Source: Roseobacter weihaiensis
GTDB taxonomy: Bacteria > Pseudomonadota > Alphaproteobacteria > Rhodobacterales > Rhodobacteraceae
Assembly: GCF_020622345.1 (NCBI RefSeq)
Contig: NZ_JACNMO010000020.1
Span: 1-64,000 of the forward strand
DNA length: 64,000 bases
Direction of reading: 5' to 3'
Part shown: positions 61,930 to 64,000 of the stretch, in pieces
Position numbering within the stretch: position 1 is the stretch's first letter
Layout of the letters: each line of letters starts with the position of its first letter
Made by a program: the position numbers and the translations under genes
The notes under the pieces: generated by a model
The model's input: the letters and a program-made list of their open reading frames with translations, nothing else
Database searches by the model: none
What the model was told of the DNA's origin: nothing

Positions 61930-62946
61930 ATGAAAGCTTATGAACTGATCGATGGCGAAAGCCTGAGCGCAATCAAGATTGTCGAGCGCCCGGATCCGAC
62001 GCCGGGACCGAACGAGGTTGTGATTGACGTCAAAGCGTGTTCCCTGAACTACCGAGACGTTTTGATCGCCAAAGGGACTTACCCTGCCCTAGGGCGCACA
62101 ACAGGCGTTGTTCCGCTGTCGGACGGCGCGGGCATCGTTTCAGCGGTAGGTGACAAAGTAACAGGCTTTGCGGTTGGTGATCGTGTCGCTGGTGCCTTCA
62201 TGCCCGACTTTGTAGCGGGAACCCTGACTCCTGAGCTTCAGGCTGGATCGCTCGGTGGTGCCGTTGACGGCATGCTCACGGAAAAAGCGGTTTTGCCCGC
62301 CCACGGTGTCGTGCACATCCCCGATCACCTTTCATTTGCGGAAGCTGCGACACTGCCCTGCGCCGGCGTCACCGCATGGTACGCAAACTTTGTCGGCGGC
62401 AACGTCCAGCCGGGCGATACAGTTCTCCTTTTGGGGACAGGCGGCGTTTCGGTGTTTTCATTGCAGTTTGCCAAACTCGCCGGAGCTAATGTGATCATCA
62501 CGAGCTCGAGTGATGAGAAGCTCCAGCGCGCCAAGGACCTGGGTGCCGACCATACGATCAACTACCGCTCCAACGAGGATTGGCAGAACGAGGTGCTGGA
62601 ACTAACAGGCGGTGTCGGTGCAGATCACGCCGTCGAAGTGGGCGGTCCAGGCACGATCAATCGCACACTCGAAGCAGTTCGATATGGTGGGTCGATTTCC
62701 TTGATGGGCGTTTTGACCGGCATGGCTGATGCGGTCGCCACCGGCTTGATCCTCAGCAAGAACATCAAGATCCAAGGCACATATGTCGGGAGTGTCGAAA
62801 CTTTCCGCGACATGAACAAAGCGATTGATCATCACAAGATGACACCAGTTGTAGGAAAGAGCTTCGGCTTTGATGAAGCAGTCAAAGCATTGGAGTTCCT
62901 GGAAAGCGGGCAGCACTTCGGAAAAGTGGTCATCGACTACGCTTAA
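61930..62946 (+). CDS. zinc-independent alcohol dehydrogenase/quinone oxidoreductase (MDR)
   Basis: A 338-residue medium-chain reductase: SLNYRDVLIAKGTYPAL near 38-54 (no zinc cysteines), GDRVAGAFMPDF near 83, and the NADPH Rossmann motif LLLGTGGVSVFSLQFAKLAG near 164. Homologues reduce quinones or activated alkenes. Probably derepressed by the divergent HxlR when electrophiles appear. Confidence 0.92.
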   Translation: MKAYELIDGESLSAIKIVERPDPTPGPNEVVIDVKACSLNYRDVLIAKGTYPALGRTTGVVPLSDGAGIVSAVGDKVTGFAVGDRVAGAFMPDFVAGTLTPELQAGSLGGAVDGMLTEKAVLPAHGVVHIPDHLSFAEAATLPCAGVTAWYANFVGGNVQPGDTVLLLGTGGVSVFSLQFAKLAGANVIITSSSDEKLQRAKDLGADHTINYRSNEDWQNEVLELTGGVGADHAVEVGGPGTINRTLEAVRYGGSISLMGVLTGMADAVATGLILSKNIKIQGTYVGSVETFRDMNKAIDHHKMTPVVGKSFGFDEAVKALEFLESGQHFGKVVIDYA

Positions 62947-62955
62947 CGCGCCCGC

Positions 62956-62992
62956 CGCCCCGGTCGCTGTCTCCTCCCAAGTGACCGGGGCG
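62956..62992 (+). terminator. hairpin after the MDR gene
   Basis: CGCCCCGGTC (62956-62965) and GACCGGGGCG (62983-62992) form a 10-bp stem, 10 bp after the stop, followed by a short CATTTG. A likely transcription end. Confidence 0.65.
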
Positions 62993-63279
62993 CATTTGCT
63001 GGTAATGCCTCAACACCTGATCGAAACAGCATTGATCGCAGCGTGCGATCGCAAGCTCGGTTGGCGGCTAGGCAAGCCAAGCGAACTTGAAGGCTGCCCG
63101 GGCTATTGTGTGCCGCTTACTTTCATTCGAGCATGTTTGAGACGGTCAAAATCCTCGCCAGCATGATAGCTCGACCGGGTAAGAGGCGAGGCCGAGACCA
63201 TCAAAAACCCCTTCCCCCATGCTGCACGCTCATAGCCTTCGAACTCTTCGGGCGTCACAAACCTGACCTTCCCCCGCGA
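62993..63279. other. 287-bp gap before the IS3-family element
   Basis: No gene recognised; the element's end lies near 63290 where GGTTTGATCTGGAATTTTCC begins. Confidence 0.4.
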
Positions 63280-64000
63280 TTAGGGCCGGTTTGATCTGGA
63301 ATTTTCCGGTGGGGTTTGAGTGTTGAGCGGCAGCGTGGAGACCGCAAGAGTCTCAGGCGCTGGCGCGGTGGTTTTCATTAGGAACTCCGTTGGGGATAGG
63401 TATCCGAGCGCCGAATGCGGGCGCTTGGTGTTGTAGTAATTTCGCCATCTCCCGATTTCCTCACGGGCGTGGCGTAGAGATCTGAACCAGTGGAGGTTCA
63501 AGCACTCATCCCGGAACTTGCCGTTGAAACTCTCCACGAAGGCGTTTTGCACTGGCTTGCCGGGCTCGATGAACCGCAGGCGCACACCGGTGCGCTCGGA
63601 CCAGTCGAACATGGCCTTGCTGGTGCCTTCCGGTCCGTTGTCGAGGATGATCTCCTCCGGCAGGCCAATGCGGAGGGCCAGGTCATCGAGGAACCGTGCC
63701 ACGCGTGCCCCGGGGATCGACACATCGACAATTTGGCCAGGGCAGAACCGGCTGTGGTCGTCGACAATGTTGAGCACACGGAACCGGCGATAGTCAGCGA
63801 GTTGATCGCTGACAAAGTCCAATGACCATCTTTGCATGGGCTTCTCCGGCACCTGCGGCGCGACCCGATCCCGCCTGGGCAGCTTGCGGCGCTTCTTGGT
63901 GCGAACCTGCAAGCCATGCTCAGTGTAGAGCCGATACGTGCGCTTGTGGTTCACAACGAGACCTTCGCGGCGCAGCATCGCGTGCAGCCGAAGATAGCCA
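63280..64000 (-). CDS. IS3-family transposase OrfB, cut by the window edge
   Basis: The C-terminal 240 residues of an IS3-family DDE transposase. Visible catalytic parts are [20 protein letters not shown] (first Asp), [16 protein letters not shown] (second) and [15 protein letters not shown] (Glu), with the end [19 protein letters not shown]. The frame is open through the right edge ([12 protein letters not shown]), so the N-terminal part and orfA lie outside. It appears intact within view. Confidence 0.9.
   Translation of the reverse strand, partial: GYLRLHAMLRREGLVVNHKRTYRLYTEHGLQVRTKKRRKLPRRDRVAPQVPEKPMQRWSLDFVSDQLADYRRFRVLNIVDDHSRFCPGQIVDVSIPGARVARFLDDLALRIGLPEEIILDNGPEGTSKAMFDWSERTGVRLRFIEPGKPVQNAFVESFNGKFRDECLNLHWFRSLRHAREEIGRWRNYYNTKRPHSALGYLSPTEFLMKTTAPAPETLAVSTLPLNTQTPPENSRSNRP

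Noticed and set aside
1-64000. CRISPR arrays, rRNA genes or complete tRNA genes
   Set aside because: No regularly spaced repeats and no full cloverleaf or rRNA-like text were seen on either strand.

Overview
The window looks like chromosome or large-replicon DNA of an alphaproteobacterium, probably a Rhodobacterales-type organism. The clues are high GC, a Mesorhizobium-like set of integrative-conjugative-element (ICE) genes, a Tat-exported TIM-barrel protein and roseobacter-like accessory enzymes. Most of it is one or more mobile elements loaded with redox and detoxification genes. The organism call is an inference from gene families; no species marker lies in the window.

Region 1 (1-26,100) is an ICE core. 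It opens with replication/maintenance genes (DUF932, long ParB-like, Toprim primase-like, DUF2493, a small membrane protein, DUF736, DUF1801). A control module follows (8,046-9,725) that closely resembles the quorum-sensing-regulated excision switch of the symbiosis ICE of Mesorhizobium: an XRE repressor (QseC-like), a divergent DUF2285 antiactivator (QseM-like) and a two-frame DUF6499/DUF2285 activator (FseA-like) whose halves join only by a +1 frameshift. Next come an AlpA-like excisionase candidate (RdfS-like), DUF2840, TraF peptidase, a transglycosylase, an RlxS-type relaxase, the TraG/VirD4 coupling ATPase and a complete mating-pair gene set trbB-C-D-E-J-K-L-F-G-I plus DUF2274. Together these would excise, process and transfer the element. 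No LuxR or LuxI gene is in view.

Region 2 (26,060-35,320) is accessory cargo: a LysR regulator and an eight-gene minus-strand array (aldo/keto reductase, SnoaL-like, SDR, acetoacetate-decarboxylase-like, two NmrA-type, a frameshifted membrane protein, VOC), then AraC and TetR regulators with a chimeric SDR/AraC pseudogene between them.

Region 3 (35,330-43,560) is an insertion-sequence graveyard: a complete four-ORF IS66-family element, a truncated IS3-family remnant that cut a SnoaL-like gene, the surviving SDR-GlcG-GST genes, a decayed second copy of the ICE control region (qseC pseudogene, operator, start of qseM) interrupted by an internally deleted IS3-family element, and an IS110-family transposase tail.

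Region 4 (43,555-49,753) holds a secreted protein, a glutathionyl-hydroquinone reductase, a TetR regulator divergent from an SDR-azoreductase pair, and two exported proteins of unknown function.

Region 5 (50,026-64,000) begins with the 3' half of a tRNA-Arg(CCG) gene, ending exactly at the anticodon loop, followed by a tyrosine integrase. This is an attachment site and implies either a second element to the right, a tandem array, or a circular form. Beyond it are a flavin monooxygenase/HxlR pair, an AcoR-like activator that lacks the sigma-54 contact loop, and a convergent seven-gene operon for a 2-oxoacid (acetoin-type) dehydrogenase whose E2 is split into a free-standing lipoyl domain and a catalytic domain, with its own lipoate ligase, a Tat-exported TIM-barrel protein and a small ABM-family protein. 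An HxlR/quinone-oxidoreductase pair and a partial IS3-family transposase close the window.
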